64,000 bases of DNA from Micromonospora polyrhachis (GCF_014203835.1 NZ_JACHJW010000001.1:3608501-3672500); one strand, 5' to 3'. Shown: positions 54,094 to 63,048, counted from the stretch's first letter. Program-made: numbers and translations. Notes: generated from the sequence alone by a model not told the origin.

Positions 54094-54621
54094 ATGACCC
54101 GGGCGGTGCTCTCGCTCGGCAGCAATCTCGGTGACCGGATCGCCCACCTGCGCGACGCCGTGTCCGCGCTGCGGGACGTACTCCTGGTCTCCTCCGGGGT
54201 CTACGAGACACCGCCGTGGGGGGATGCCGACCAGCCGGCGTACCTGAACGCGGTGGTGCTGGTGGACGACCCAGTCGCCTCTCCCCCGGACTGGCTGGAC
54301 CGGGCCCGGAGGATCGAGGAGACGGCCGGCCGGGTGCGTGATCCGGCCCGCCGATTCGGCCCGCGCAGCCTCGACGTCGACGTGATCGCGGTCTGGGACC
54401 CCGCCGGTGAGCCGGTGCTCAGTGACGACCCGGAACTGACCCTGCCGCACCCCCGGGCGCACCTACGGGCGTTCGTGCTACGCCCGTGGATCGACATCCA
54501 GCCCTATGGCGAACTGCCCGGTCACGGCTGGCTGACCGACCTGCTGAACGCCGAGCCGTTGGCGGCGGACGCGCTGGACCTGCGCCCCCGGCCGGATCTG
54601 CCGTTAGAGTCGACTGGATGA
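54094..54621 (+). CDS. folK: HPPK, 6-hydroxymethyl-dihydropterin pyrophosphokinase
   Basis: A 175-aa enzyme that activates the pterin for FolP. Seen: LSLGSNLGDRIAHLRDAV, PPWGDADQPAYLNAVV and the signature RFGPRSLDVDVI. ATG 54094 has GGAGG 6 nt upstream. Overlaps the DUF3180 gene by ATGA. Confidence 0.94.
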   Translation: MTRAVLSLGSNLGDRIAHLRDAVSALRDVLLVSSGVYETPPWGDADQPAYLNAVVLVDDPVASPPDWLDRARRIEETAGRVRDPARRFGPRSLDVDVIAVWDPAGEPVLSDDPELTLPHPRAHLRAFVLRPWIDIQPYGELPGHGWLTDLLNAEPLAADALDLRPRPDLPLESTG

Positions 54622-55136
54622 GCGAGCAACCCACCCCACCGCGTGGTCCGGCGCCGGAGCGTCCCCGGATGGGACCGACCCGGCCGGCGACCCTGGTGGT
54701 GTTCGGGCTGGGCGCGGCCGCCCTGGCCTGGTTGCTGATCAGTGTCTCCTATCGATACATCCCCGGGCTACCGTGGCTGCCGGCGGCGACGATCGGCGGG
54801 CTCGCCGCCCTGGAGGCGTACGCGGCGGCGAACACTCGCGCCCGCATCCACCGCCGGCCCGGTCGGGATCCGGTCGACCCGCTCACCGTGGCCAGGTTCG
54901 TGGTGCTGGCCAAGGCGTCGTCCCTGGCCGGTGCGATCTTCGCCGGCTTCTACGCTGGTCTCACCGGTTGGTTGGTCGTCGAGCCGACCCGAGCGGCTTC
55001 CAACGATGTACCCGCAGCCAGCGCGGGTCTGATCGCCTCCTTGGGCCTGGTCGCGGCGGCGCTCTGGCTGGAACGGTCGTGCCGGGTGCCTGAACCACCG
55101 GACGAGGAGAAGCAGCCGGACGACCGGCGCGCATAG
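54618..55136 (+). CDS. DUF3180 membrane protein (Rv3605c-like)
   Basis: A 172-aa protein with four hydrophobic helices (about 30-50, 57-75, 100-122, 135-152), cytoplasmic Pro-rich start and charged end. It follows folK in M. tuberculosis also. Function unknown. The ATG overlaps the folK stop. Confidence 0.85.
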   Translation: MSEQPTPPRGPAPERPRMGPTRPATLVVFGLGAAALAWLLISVSYRYIPGLPWLPAATIGGLAALEAYAAANTRARIHRRPGRDPVDPLTVARFVVLAKASSLAGAIFAGFYAGLTGWLVVEPTRAASNDVPAASAGLIASLGLVAAALWLERSCRVPEPPDEEKQPDDRRA

Positions 55137-55319
55137 CGCGGCTCGGAACCTTCCCGGGCGCGAGGGGTTACGCACAGACATAGACGCGAGTAGCGTGCCT
55201 GCGACCGGACCAATCCGAATCACCTCCGGATTGGACGCCGGGCGAGTTCGGCCGGGTCGGGTCCCGCACCACGCCGCGAGACCTCTTTGGTCGGCCGACC
55301 GACCATGGAGGCGTGCGGG

Positions 55320-56567
55320 ATGGCATACGACGATCCGATCTACCGGCCGCAGGACCCTGACCAAACGGAACGGTTCGGCCCGGCGGCTCGGCACCGGGCA
55401 GCAGCGCAGGGCGACGTACCCGAAGACGGCGGGCCCACGACGGACGTTGCCGAACCGGCACTCGCTGGACCAGGTCGGGACCGGGTCGCCGTACACCTGG
55501 TCTGGGAGACCGTGCTGCTCGTCGCGGTGGTGGTGCTGGCCTACCTGCTCTACCGGGACCATCCGGCGGTGGTACGTGGCACCGCGTTGGATTCGCTGCT
55601 GGTTGCCGGGGCGGCTCTCGGTCTGCTCGTGCTCGCTGCCGGTCTGAGCCTTCGGGCCAGCGCCCCCAATCTCGCGGTGGGCCCGGTGGCGATCGCGTCA
55701 GCGCTGCACCTGGCGGAGAACGGTGATCGCGGTGTGCTGCCGGCGATGCTGCCTGCCGTGGTTGCGGTGATGGCGACCGGCCTGGTGGTGGCGATCCTGG
55801 TGGTGGTCCTGCATGTGCCGGGCTGGGCAGCCAGTCTCGCCGCCGGGCTGGGTGCCGTCGTCTTCATCCAGCAGCGGTCCGCACCGGTGGACGTACAGGG
55901 TGACTTCGATCCGACCGAGGCCTCCATCTATCTGTTCGGCGGGTTCGTGGCGCTGGCGGTGCTGGGCGGCGTCTTCGGCAGCATCGGGGCGGTCCGCCGC
56001 GCCGTCGGCCGATTTCGTCCAGTCGGTGACCCGGCCCGCCGGGCGGGTGGGCTTGCTGCGTTGTTCACCGGGACGGCGATCGTGGTGTCGATGCTCTTCG
56101 CGATGACCGCTGGCGCCCTGCTCGGTAGCGGTGGGGCCAGTCCGGTGGCACCGACGCCGGGAATCGAGTGGACCGGTCTGGCCATGGGCATTGCCCTGCT
56201 CAGCGGCACCAGCGCCTTTGGCCGCCGGGGCGGCGTCTTCGGCACGATTCTCGCGGTCGTGCTGTTCGCCCTGTTCGACACCTACGCCGATGAGCAGGGG
56301 TGGAACTTCTCCCCCTACGGGGTAGCAGCCGTCGCGCTGGCTGGCGGCCTGCTGGTGACCCGACTGGTGGAGTTCTACGGCCGTCCCCGGCCTGCTGTCA
56401 CCGTTCCCGCTCCACCGGTGGCCGAGGTCGACGACCGGGACGACCGGGGGTGGGGGACCTATCCCACGGAACGGCCGGATTCCTGGTCTGCCGTGTTACC
56501 CGCACAACCGGTCGGGAGCCGGGACGAGCCGTGGCGTACCGACCGGTGGGACTCGACGGACCGTTGA
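55320..56567 (+). CDS. ABC-permease-like (BPD_transp_2-type) integral membrane protein
   Basis: A 415-aa membrane protein. After a 60-residue polar start it has about ten helices. ASAPNLAVGPVAIASALHLA resembles the conserved region of ribose/branched-chain permeases. No ATPase or binding-protein gene adjoins it, so it may be a stand-alone or degenerate member. ATG 55320 has GGAGG 8 nt upstream. The last 50 residues are a charged tail (WGTYPTERPDSW). Followed by a 2 x 30-bp repeat. Confidence 0.7.
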   Translation: MAYDDPIYRPQDPDQTERFGPAARHRAAAQGDVPEDGGPTTDVAEPALAGPGRDRVAVHLVWETVLLVAVVVLAYLLYRDHPAVVRGTALDSLLVAGAALGLLVLAAGLSLRASAPNLAVGPVAIASALHLAENGDRGVLPAMLPAVVAVMATGLVVAILVVVLHVPGWAASLAAGLGAVVFIQQRSAPVDVQGDFDPTEASIYLFGGFVALAVLGGVFGSIGAVRRAVGRFRPVGDPARRAGGLAALFTGTAIVVSMLFAMTAGALLGSGGASPVAPTPGIEWTGLAMGIALLSGTSAFGRRGGVFGTILAVVLFALFDTYADEQGWNFSPYGVAAVALAGGLLVTRLVEFYGRPRPAVTVPAPPVAEVDDRDDRGWGTYPTERPDSWSAVLPAQPVGSRDEPWRTDRWDSTDR

Positions 56568-56583
56568 CCGGACATTCCGGATA

Positions 56584-56643
56584 GGGGCTCTCTGGTGCCC
56601 ACCTTGCCGGTCCGGGGCTCTCTGGTGCCCGCCTTGCCGGTCC
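56584..56643. repeat. 2 x 30-bp tandem repeat after the permease-like gene
   Basis: Two copies, one mismatch, each starting ggggctctctggtgccc; 16 bp after the stop. Non-coding. Confidence 0.9.
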
Positions 56644-56721
56644 GGGGGCGCTGTCGGTCGGTGTGTGCCGTCGGTTCATGCGTACCGTCGCGGGCCGCCA
56701 GCGGATCCAATGGGCATGCCC

Positions 56722-56727
56722 TAGGCT
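56722..56727 (+). promoter_or_regulatory. Putative -10 box (TAGGCT) of the 56735 gene
   Basis: Seven nt before ATG 56735; no Shine-Dalgarno. Confidence 0.55.
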
Positions 56728-56734
56728 CAGCGTC

Positions 56735-57043
56735 ATGACCGAATCGTCAGCCGATCGTCCAGCCGGCGCCAGTTTCGCCGAGTTGGACTCGCTGCCCACT
56801 GAGGAGCTTCGGGAGCGGGCCTTCGAGCTGGCCCGGAGCCGCCGTGATGTGGGCTTCTTCTGGGAGTTGCTTCAGCATCTGCCCAACGCGGACGAGGCCG
56901 AGGCGTTGGATGGCGCACCCAATTCGGTCGGGCCGACCATCGACGAGGCGGTGGCGCTCTGGCGGGAACTCACCGGCCACGGGTACGAGGAGACCGAGCC
57001 CCTGTTGCGAGCTGCCTTCATCGACTATCTGATGAAGCACTGA
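56735..57043 (+). CDS. Small acidic protein, function unknown
   Basis: A 102-aa soluble, acidic, helical protein (LPTEELRERAFELARSRRDV, FFWELLQHLPNADEAEAL). Conserved-looking in shape with small actinobacterial proteins, but no family is recognised with certainty. Leaderless start. Its last codons and stop are within a 19-bp tandem duplication. Confidence 0.75.
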   Translation: MTESSADRPAGASFAELDSLPTEELRERAFELARSRRDVGFFWELLQHLPNADEAEALDGAPNSVGPTIDEAVALWRELTGHGYEETEPLLRAAFIDYLMKH

Positions 57044-57066
57044 CGAGCTGATGAAGCACTGGTGAG
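57029..57066. repeat. 19-bp tandem duplication across the stop of the 56735 gene
   Basis: ctgatgaagcactgacgag at 57029-57047 is repeated with two changes at 57048-57066, so the stop-codon region is duplicated. Confidence 0.85.
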
Positions 57067-57087
57067 TCGCTTTGCGGCTCGCTCACC
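57061..57087 (+). terminator. Weak hairpin after the 56735 gene
   Basis: ggtgag-t-cg pairs with cg-ctcacc around a 10-nt loop. It partly overlaps the duplicated segment. Confidence 0.35.
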
Positions 57088-57203
57088 GGACCGCATCGAT
57101 GCAATCCGGTCGATCCAACTTCGTCGGACGGCGAATCGGGCATATGCTCCCGTGTCGATTGAACAGGTTTACCGAGTGAAGTCGGCCGGGCAATAGCTCA
57201 GAC

Positions 57204-57695
57204 ATGGCTCTCACCAACCGCTATCGAACAGCAACGGGTGCGGGCACCTTGGTCGCCCTCCTCCTAGTGCTGATCTTCGGTAGTCCCTGGTACAACGACT
57301 GGGCGCAGCGCAATGCTGACGCCGGCACGGCTGGTGGCTGGTTCCTGCGGTTGCTGGCCTGGCCCGCCTGGCGGTTCGACTCCGACGACTCGGTCCAGAA
57401 CGTACTGGCCACCGATCTGAAGGCCATTCTGGTCGTCGTGCTGACCGCCCTCTTCCTCACCCTGCTTCCTGGTTCACAACTAGCCCGAGCGAGGGGCACG
57501 CTCAGCCAACTCTTCGCCGGCTGGGCCGCGTACGTCTTCGCCGGTGCCTTCGCGGCGCTACTCACCACCCTGATCCAGACCAACCCGTCGCTGTTGGGCG
57601 CGTTCCAGGCCGCCGGTGATGGTGCCGGGTACGGCTTGTTTGTTGGCTGGATCGTCGGCATCGCCACGTTGGGCGGCCGACGGGGAACCCACTAG
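57204..57695 (+). CDS. Membrane protein, function unknown
   Basis: A 163-aa protein with hydrophobic segments at about 12-28, 45-58, 73-92, 100-125 and 135-158. Not assigned to a family. No strong ribosome binding site before ATG 57204. Followed by a bidirectional terminator. Confidence 0.7.
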   Translation: MALTNRYRTATGAGTLVALLLVLIFGSPWYNDWAQRNADAGTAGGWFLRLLAWPAWRFDSDDSVQNVLATDLKAILVVVLTALFLTLLPGSQLARARGTLSQLFAGWAAYVFAGAFAALLTTLIQTNPSLLGAFQAAGDGAGYGLFVGWIVGIATLGGRRGTH

Positions 57696-57712
57696 ACCTT
57701 CCTCCCCCGCCA

Positions 57713-57751
57713 CGCGCGGCCGGACCTGTCCTCCCCGGGTCCGGCCGCGCG
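57713..57751. terminator. Strong bidirectional hairpin
   Basis: Perfect 14-bp stem cgcgcggccggacc/ggtccggccgcgcg with an 11-nt loop, between the convergent 57204 and 57884 genes. Confidence 0.85.
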
Positions 57752-57883
57752 TTGCCATCTGTGGTCAGTCAGGTCGGGTTGGTGGGGTGGCTGGACCAGT
57801 CGGGTCGCGTAGGCGGGTGGTCGTGTAGGCGGGCTTTCGGGCTGACCGAATCGCGTCGGGCGGATCAATGGGCGGATCGTTGG

Positions 57884-58912
57884 TCAGCCGTTCGGATCGG
57901 CGGGGTAGTCGATGGTCAGGATGCGATGCCGGGTCAGCAACCCCAGGGGTCGGTCGCCCTCGACGACCCGGGCCTGGTCGGCGTTGGCGACGAGTAACCG
58001 GGCGAGTGCGTCGTACAGCGAGCTGCCCAGGGTCACGGTGGGTAGTTGCGCGTCGCCATCGACGACCGGTAGTGGATCCAACAGTTCCGCGGTGACCGGA
58101 GTGACGGCGAGCCGGCGGATGCCCCGGTCGGCCCCGACGAATTCGCGTACGAACGGCGTCGCAGGTTCGCCGAGCAGGGTGGGCGGTGCGGCGTACTGCT
58201 CCAGCCGCCCGCCCTGGGAGAGCACCGCGATCCGGTCACCGAGCCGTACCGCCTCGTCCAGGTCGTGGGTGACCAGGACGATGGTCTTGCGTACCTCCGC
58301 CTGTAAGCGGAGGAACTCCTCCTGGAGTCGGGTTCGGGCGATCGGGTCCACCGCCGAGAACGGCTCGTCCATCAGCAGCACGACCGGGTCAGCGGCCAGC
58401 GCCCGGGCCACCCCGACCCGCTGCCGCTGCCCGCCGGAGAGCTCGTGTGGATAGCGTGGGCCGTACCGGCTGGGGTCGAGACCCACCAGGTCGAGCAGTT
58501 CGTCCGAGCGGCCCTTGATCCGGGCTCGGGACCAGCCGAGCAGTCGAGGTACGGTGCCGACGTTCGCGCTGATCGTCTGATGTGGGAAGAGCCCGACGTT
58601 CTGGATCACGTAGCCGATGCGCCGGCGTAGCTGGACCGGGTCGACCCGGGTGACGTCCTCGCCGTCCAGCAGGATCCGGCCGGCGGTCGGCTCGACGAGC
58701 CGGTTGACCATTCGGAGCACCGTGGACTTGCCGCAGCCGGACGGGCCGATGAGCACTGCCAGTTCACCGGCCGCAATGTCCAGGCTCAGCTCGTCGACCG
58801 CCACCGTCCCGTCGGGATATTCCTTGCGGACTCCGGCCAGGCTGATCGCCGCGGCACTGGTCGGTAGCCCGCCGGATACGGCGGCGCTCTTGTTGCTACG
58901 GGTAACGTCCAC
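57884..58912 (-). CDS. Glycine betaine/osmoprotectant ABC transporter ATPase (OpuA/ProV-like)
   Basis: A 342-aa ATPase. Seen: Walker A GPSGCGKST near residue 57, Q-loop QNVGLFPHQTI, signature LSGGQRQRVGVARAL, Walker B VVLLMDEPFSAVD and the switch His in VTHDLDEAV. The C-terminus after about residue 245 carries a CBS-like region (GSSLYDALARLLVANAD, LTRHRILTI) as in osmo-regulated importers. GTG 58912 is the only sensible start and has GGAAGGA 6 nt upstream. Its start codon is 2 bp from the start of the divergent permease gene. Confidence 0.9.
   Translation of the reverse strand: MDVTRSNKSAAVSGGLPTSAAAISLAGVRKEYPDGTVAVDELSLDIAAGELAVLIGPSGCGKSTVLRMVNRLVEPTAGRILLDGEDVTRVDPVQLRRRIGYVIQNVGLFPHQTISANVGTVPRLLGWSRARIKGRSDELLDLVGLDPSRYGPRYPHELSGGQRQRVGVARALAADPVVLLMDEPFSAVDPIARTRLQEEFLRLQAEVRKTIVLVTHDLDEAVRLGDRIAVLSQGGRLEQYAAPPTLLGEPATPFVREFVGADRGIRRLAVTPVTAELLDPLPVVDGDAQLPTVTLGSSLYDALARLLVANADQARVVEGDRPLGLLTRHRILTIDYPADPNG
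58903..58908 (+). promoter_or_regulatory. Putative -10 box (TAACGT) of the permease operon, inside the ATPase gene
   Basis: Six nt before ATG 58915, lying within the first codons of the divergent ATPase gene. Confidence 0.5.
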
Positions 58913-58914
58913 GT

Positions 58915-59607
58915 ATGTCCTTCCGCCTGGTCTACCGGGAAGACCCGGGAAACCCGTGGTTCTCCTGGCAATACCTGCGGGACAACTCGGAGACCATCAT
59001 CGAAGCCTTGCAGGAGCACATCCTGCTCACCGCACAGGCGGTGGCGATCGCCGCAGTGGTGGCGATTCCGCTGGCCGTGCTGGCGTACTGGTTCCGGCCG
59101 CTCACCGGTCCGATTCTCGCACTATCCGGGGTGCTCTACACGATCCCGTCGCTGGCCCTGCTCGCCTTCGTCGCTCCGTACGTGGGCACCACCAATCCCG
59201 CGTCGGTGCTGATCGCGCTGGTGCTCTACGCGCTGCTGCTGATGATCCGTAACACCCTCGCGGGGCTGAACCAGGTGCCAGCGGAGGCCCGGGACGCGGC
59301 GCAGGGAATGGGATACGGCAGGTTCGGCCGGCTGCTGCGGATCGACCTTCCGCTCGCCCTACCCGGCATCATCACCGGTGTCCGCCTCGCCACCGTCTCC
59401 ACCGTGGCGCTGGTCACGGTCGGCTCCCTGATCGGGTACGGCGGTCTGGGCGATCTGATCCTGACGGGCTTCCGGAACAACTTCTACAAGGCGGAGATCG
59501 TCACCGGGACGGTCCTCTCCGTGGGGCTGGCCTTGGTGCTCGACCTCGTACTGGCCGGGCTGGGGCGGCTGTTGACCCCATGGCTCTCCCGGCGGGCCGT
59601 CCGATGA
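58915..59607 (+). CDS. Osmoprotectant ABC transporter permease (first)
   Basis: A 230-aa permease with five or six helices. Seen: the BPD_transp_1 EAA-like loop EARDAAQGMGYGRFGRLLRIDLPLALP before residue 160 (shown by EARDAAQGMG and LPLALPGIITG). Leaderless start. With the second permease and the binding protein it forms the rightward half of the importer; the ATPase is read leftward. Confidence 0.9.
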   Translation: MSFRLVYREDPGNPWFSWQYLRDNSETIIEALQEHILLTAQAVAIAAVVAIPLAVLAYWFRPLTGPILALSGVLYTIPSLALLAFVAPYVGTTNPASVLIALVLYALLLMIRNTLAGLNQVPAEARDAAQGMGYGRFGRLLRIDLPLALPGIITGVRLATVSTVALVTVGSLIGYGGLGDLILTGFRNNFYKAEIVTGTVLSVGLALVLDLVLAGLGRLLTPWLSRRAVR

Positions 59608-59670
59608 CCGCAGGCAGCTGGGCCATGATCACGGACATCGAGTGGGGCGACCAGACCCAGTCGGCCAGCC

Positions 59671-59786
59671 GTGAGCCCGAGGAGCGATCCGTGAGCCTGA
59701 GGAGCGAGTCGAGCCCGAGGAGCGATCCATGAGCCCGAGGAGCGAGTTGCGCCCGAGGAGTGAGCCGTGAGCCTGAGGAGCGAGCA
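59671..59786. repeat. Six ~18-20-bp repeats, each with a GAGGAG motif, before the second permease
   Basis: Units such as gtgagcccgaggagcgatcc and gtgagcctgaggagcgag follow each other from 59671 to 59786; each has a Shine-Dalgarno-like GAGGAG and most a GTGAG or ATGAG start. The last GAGGAG serves the ATG at 59790. Confidence 0.9.
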
Positions 59787-59789
59787 GCG

Positions 59790-60518
59790 ATGAATCCGAT
59801 CGAGCAGGCGCTGGTGTGGCTCAACGATCCGTTGAACTGGACCAACCCGGGCGGCGTCCTCGACCGGCTCGGCGAGCACTTGGTCATCTCGGCGGTGGCG
59901 GTGGCGCTCGGTTGCCTGGTGGCCTGGCCGATCGGCCTGTGGCTCGGGCACATCGGTCGGGGCGGTGGCCTGGTGGTGCTGATCGCCAACCTGACCCTGG
60001 CCATTCCGACCATCGCACTGTTGACCATCCTTCCGTTGACCTTCCTCGGGTTCGGTCAGCCGCCGGTGATTATCGCGCTGGCGGTGTTCGCGGTGCCACC
60101 GTTGCTGGCGAACGCTTACACCGGGGTACGTCAGGTCGATCCCGAGACCCGGGACGCGGCCCGGGGGATGGGCCTGTCCGGTGGCCAGTTGCTGCGTCGG
60201 GTGGAACTGCCACTGGCGGTGCCCTTCCTCGCCGCTGGCTTCCGTACCGCTGCGGTGCAGGTGGTGGCGACCGCGGCGTTGGCCTCCTTCGTCAACGGCG
60301 GCGGCCTGGGGCAGATCATCAGCGCCGGGTTCGGGCTGGGCATCTCGGTCGGCGGCGGTCAGATCCTGGCTGGCGGGGTGCTGATAGCACTGCTGGCGCT
60401 CCTGGTCGAGCTACTTCTGGCGTTCGTCGAGCGGGTGGTCACCCCTCGCCCCCTACGCCGTACCCGGACCGCCGCCCGCGCCGACCAGCGGGCCGCGGAT
60501 GCGGTGACTGGGCGCTGA
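59790..60518 (+). CDS. Osmoprotectant ABC transporter permease (second)
   Basis: A 242-aa permease with six helices. Seen: ETRDAARGMGLSGGQLLRRVELPLAVP as the EAA-like loop (shown by ETRDAARGMG and VELPLAVPF). ATG 59790 uses the last GAGGAG of the repeat array. The first permease shows the same loop, so the pair is the usual ProW/OpuB heterodimer. Confidence 0.9.
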   Translation: MNPIEQALVWLNDPLNWTNPGGVLDRLGEHLVISAVAVALGCLVAWPIGLWLGHIGRGGGLVVLIANLTLAIPTIALLTILPLTFLGFGQPPVIIALAVFAVPPLLANAYTGVRQVDPETRDAARGMGLSGGQLLRRVELPLAVPFLAAGFRTAAVQVVATAALASFVNGGGLGQIISAGFGLGISVGGGQILAGGVLIALLALLVELLLAFVERVVTPRPLRRTRTAARADQRAADAVTGR

Positions 60519-60744
60519 GCGGAACAAACAGGCGTACCGGTCGATCCGCTTATCCGGCCAAGATTGCCCCGTTCGAGTAGGTGCGGCCGATTTTAGTGAC
60601 GATCTGGTGACAACCTGGCGCTCCGCTGGCAACCTCGGTCGTGAGGATGTTTCGTGGAGGTCGCGGGCGTTTCTCACCTCAGCGCCCGTCGGACACGCGG
60701 CCGGCCCGGACTGGGTCGCGCCGGGACACGGAAGGCGGGCGGTC

Positions 60745-61749
60745 ATGCGCGCGGGAACACGTTTGGTGATAGGTGCGGTGGGCGCGCTCGCCGCCGCGGG
60801 ATTCCTTACCGGCTGTGGGGACGCCGGTTCCTCCGGTACCCAAGCTCCGGACACCGAGGCGGCCGGGGCCGGTTGTGCTCCGATTGCCGGCAGTCAACTC
60901 GTCGTCCTCACCGACGACAAGAAGCTCCAGAATGCCGACAACATCATCCCGGCGATCAACGCCAAGGCCGCCAACCCGGCGCTGATCGCGGCACTCGACA
61001 AGGTCTCGGCCACGCTCGACACCGAGAAAATGATCAAGCTCAACAAGGCGGTCGACATCGACCGTAAGACCCCGAAGGTCGCCGCCGAGGAGTTTGCCAC
61101 CGCCAACGACCTGACCGCCGGCCTCGCCAAGGGGCCGGGCGGGTCGATCGTCGTCGGTGCGGCCAACTTCAAGGAGAGCCAGATCCTCGGTGACCTGTAC
61201 CGGATCGTGCTCACCGCCGCCGGCTACCAGGTCGAGGTCCAGCAGATCGGTAACCGCGAGCTGTACGCCCAGGCGCTGGAGAAGGGCGAGATCCAGGTGG
61301 TGCCGGAGTACGCCGCCACGATGGCGGACTTCCTCAACGGGAAGCTCAACGGGGCCAACGCGCCGGCGGTCTCCGACCCAGACGTGGACAAGACCGTCAC
61401 CGGCCTTCGGGCCTTGGGTGAGAAGAGCGGTCTCGTCTTCGGCGCCCCATCCGCCGCGCAGACCCAGAACGCCTTTGCGGTAACCCGGGAGTTCGCCGAC
61501 AAGTACGGCGTACGAACGCTCTCGGAACTGGCTGCCAAGTGCTCCGGCAAGGCCACCGTGCTGGCCGGACCGCCGGAGTGTCCGCAGCGCCCCAAGTGCC
61601 AGGCCGGGCTGGTTCAGGTCTACGACTTCAAGGCCGGTTCGTTCAGCTCCCTCGACGCGGGCGGCCCGCAGACCCAGTCCGCCCTGAAGACCGGAAAGGC
61701 CAGCGTTGGCCTGGTCTTTTCCACCGATGGCACCCTCGCCACCAGCTGA
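60745..61749 (+). CDS. Osmoprotectant-binding lipoprotein (OpuAC/ProX superfamily), circularly permuted
   Basis: A 334-aa lipoprotein; lipobox LTGC at about 22-25. The family's usual C-terminal element (LVVLTDDKKLQNADNIIP, then a LNKAVDIDRKTPKVAAEEF helix) is here at residues 50-130, and the usual N-terminal element (IVVGAANFKESQILGDLY, then LYAQALEKGEI and VVPEYAATMADFL) comes after it. The chain ends at GLVFSTDGTLATS, where ordinary family members go on into the DLVVL segment. The order is thus a circular permutation. ATG 60745 has GGAAGG 9 nt upstream. Last gene of the rightward importer unit. Confidence 0.9.
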   Translation: MRAGTRLVIGAVGALAAAGFLTGCGDAGSSGTQAPDTEAAGAGCAPIAGSQLVVLTDDKKLQNADNIIPAINAKAANPALIAALDKVSATLDTEKMIKLNKAVDIDRKTPKVAAEEFATANDLTAGLAKGPGGSIVVGAANFKESQILGDLYRIVLTAAGYQVEVQQIGNRELYAQALEKGEIQVVPEYAATMADFLNGKLNGANAPAVSDPDVDKTVTGLRALGEKSGLVFGAPSAAQTQNAFAVTREFADKYGVRTLSELAAKCSGKATVLAGPPECPQRPKCQAGLVQVYDFKAGSFSSLDAGGPQTQSALKTGKASVGLVFSTDGTLATS

Positions 61750-61855
61750 TTGACTCGTCGGCCGGTCGCCGAGGACCGGCCGACGACTGGGGCCGACGCG
61801 CGGCCGGTACCACCCGTGGTGCCGGCCGCGTTTCGCGTCATTCAGGAACTGTGGG

Positions 61856-61861
61856 TAGGCT
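61856..61861 (+). promoter_or_regulatory. Putative -10 box (TAGGCT) of the 61870 gene
   Basis: Eight nt before ATG 61870; no Shine-Dalgarno. Confidence 0.5.
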
Positions 61862-61869
61862 CCATTTCC

Positions 61870-63048
61870 ATGCCTTCCCCGGAAGCCATCGAAAAGTCGC
61901 GCCGTAAACCACTGCTCACCATGCTCTTCTGGGCCGGTGTCGGGCTGGCCCCGATCGCGGCGTTGTTGCTGCTGGTGGCGGATGGAAACGCGGTGCTGCG
62001 GATTGCCGCCGTGCTGGCCATCCTCACCGTCGTGCTGATCGGGTTGTCGATCGCGTTGCGCCCCTCGGCCGATGCGCTGCGTGACGAACTTGAGGAACTG
62101 GTCTTCGACGAGATCGAGGAACTGCGCGGGAGCCTCCGCAAGGACATCGAGACCGCGGCCCGCGCGACGCACAAGGCGTTCGGCGAGAAGCTGCAGGTCC
62201 TCTACCAGAGCGTCGAGGCGTCACGGGGCCCCCACGACCAGGTCCGGCCCGGTCGAGGAGAGCCGCTGGAGGCCCACGGAGCAGCCAAACCGGCCAGGGT
62301 CGGCCACCAGGCCGGGTCGGTAGCGGTCCCGACCCAGTACGGTTCGGCCGGTGCCCACAACGGGGCACCAGGAGCGGACGTACCGGGTGGGCTCGGCGGA
62401 GCGGTTGCCGGGCCGTCCCGGACAGGTCGGCGGGCCGCTGCCTCGACAGATGTCCCGCCAGCGAGGCAGCACGTGCCGTCGGCGGCGGTCCGGCCCGCCG
62501 AAGAGGCCTCGCCGGCCGCTCGGCAGGCCGCCGTCGGCCCGCACGAGCCCGACACCGGCAACGTCTACGGCGGTGGCAACACCTACGGCGGTAGCACCTA
62601 CGGCGGCAGGGGGCAGCGCCACGGCACCGCCGACGACTGGTCCGAGTCGCCGTCTCGGGGCCGGCGCGCCGGCGGTCCGGACGAGGGCCCCTGGCCCGAC
62701 CAGCGTGCCGAGGACCGACCGAGCGCGGCCGGCCCAGGAGCCGGTCGGTACGGCCGTGACGAGGACACACCCGAAGAGGATGGCTACTGGTCGAGCCTGC
62801 GCCCCGGCGGCCAACGGTCGGGTGGCCACCGGACCGTGGCCGAGCCGAGCGGGCCGGTCGGACCACGGCCGCCGACCTGGGACGGGCCGGATCGGGATCC
62901 GTTGCGTTCCCGCCGTGCCGGCGACGACGAAGCGTACGGCTATCCACCGCTGGACGACGTACCTCGGGCCGGGGGGGCCCGCCGGGTGGAGGGCGGTCCT
63001 GGCACCGACCGGAGCCAGGGGCCGCCAGACGACACCCGCTGGCGCTGA
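61870..63048 (+). CDS. Membrane protein with long disordered C-terminal tail
   Basis: A 392-aa protein of unknown function. Two membrane helices at about 17-37 and 42-62, a short coiled-coil-like helix (DELEELVFDEIEELRG) at about 70-115, then 270 disordered residues rich in Gly, Pro, Arg and Glu, with a YGGG/TYGGS repeat near 230. The frame is open to 61750; ATG 61870 is chosen from the TAGGCT box. A stop-spanning 24-bp duplication and a hairpin follow. Confidence 0.7.
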   Translation: MPSPEAIEKSRRKPLLTMLFWAGVGLAPIAALLLLVADGNAVLRIAAVLAILTVVLIGLSIALRPSADALRDELEELVFDEIEELRGSLRKDIETAARATHKAFGEKLQVLYQSVEASRGPHDQVRPGRGEPLEAHGAAKPARVGHQAGSVAVPTQYGSAGAHNGAPGADVPGGLGGAVAGPSRTGRRAAASTDVPPARQHVPSAAVRPAEEASPAARQAAVGPHEPDTGNVYGGGNTYGGSTYGGRGQRHGTADDWSESPSRGRRAGGPDEGPWPDQRAEDRPSAAGPGAGRYGRDEDTPEEDGYWSSLRPGGQRSGGHRTVAEPSGPVGPRPPTWDGPDRDPLRSRRAGDDEAYGYPPLDDVPRAGGARRVEGGPGTDRSQGPPDDTRWR

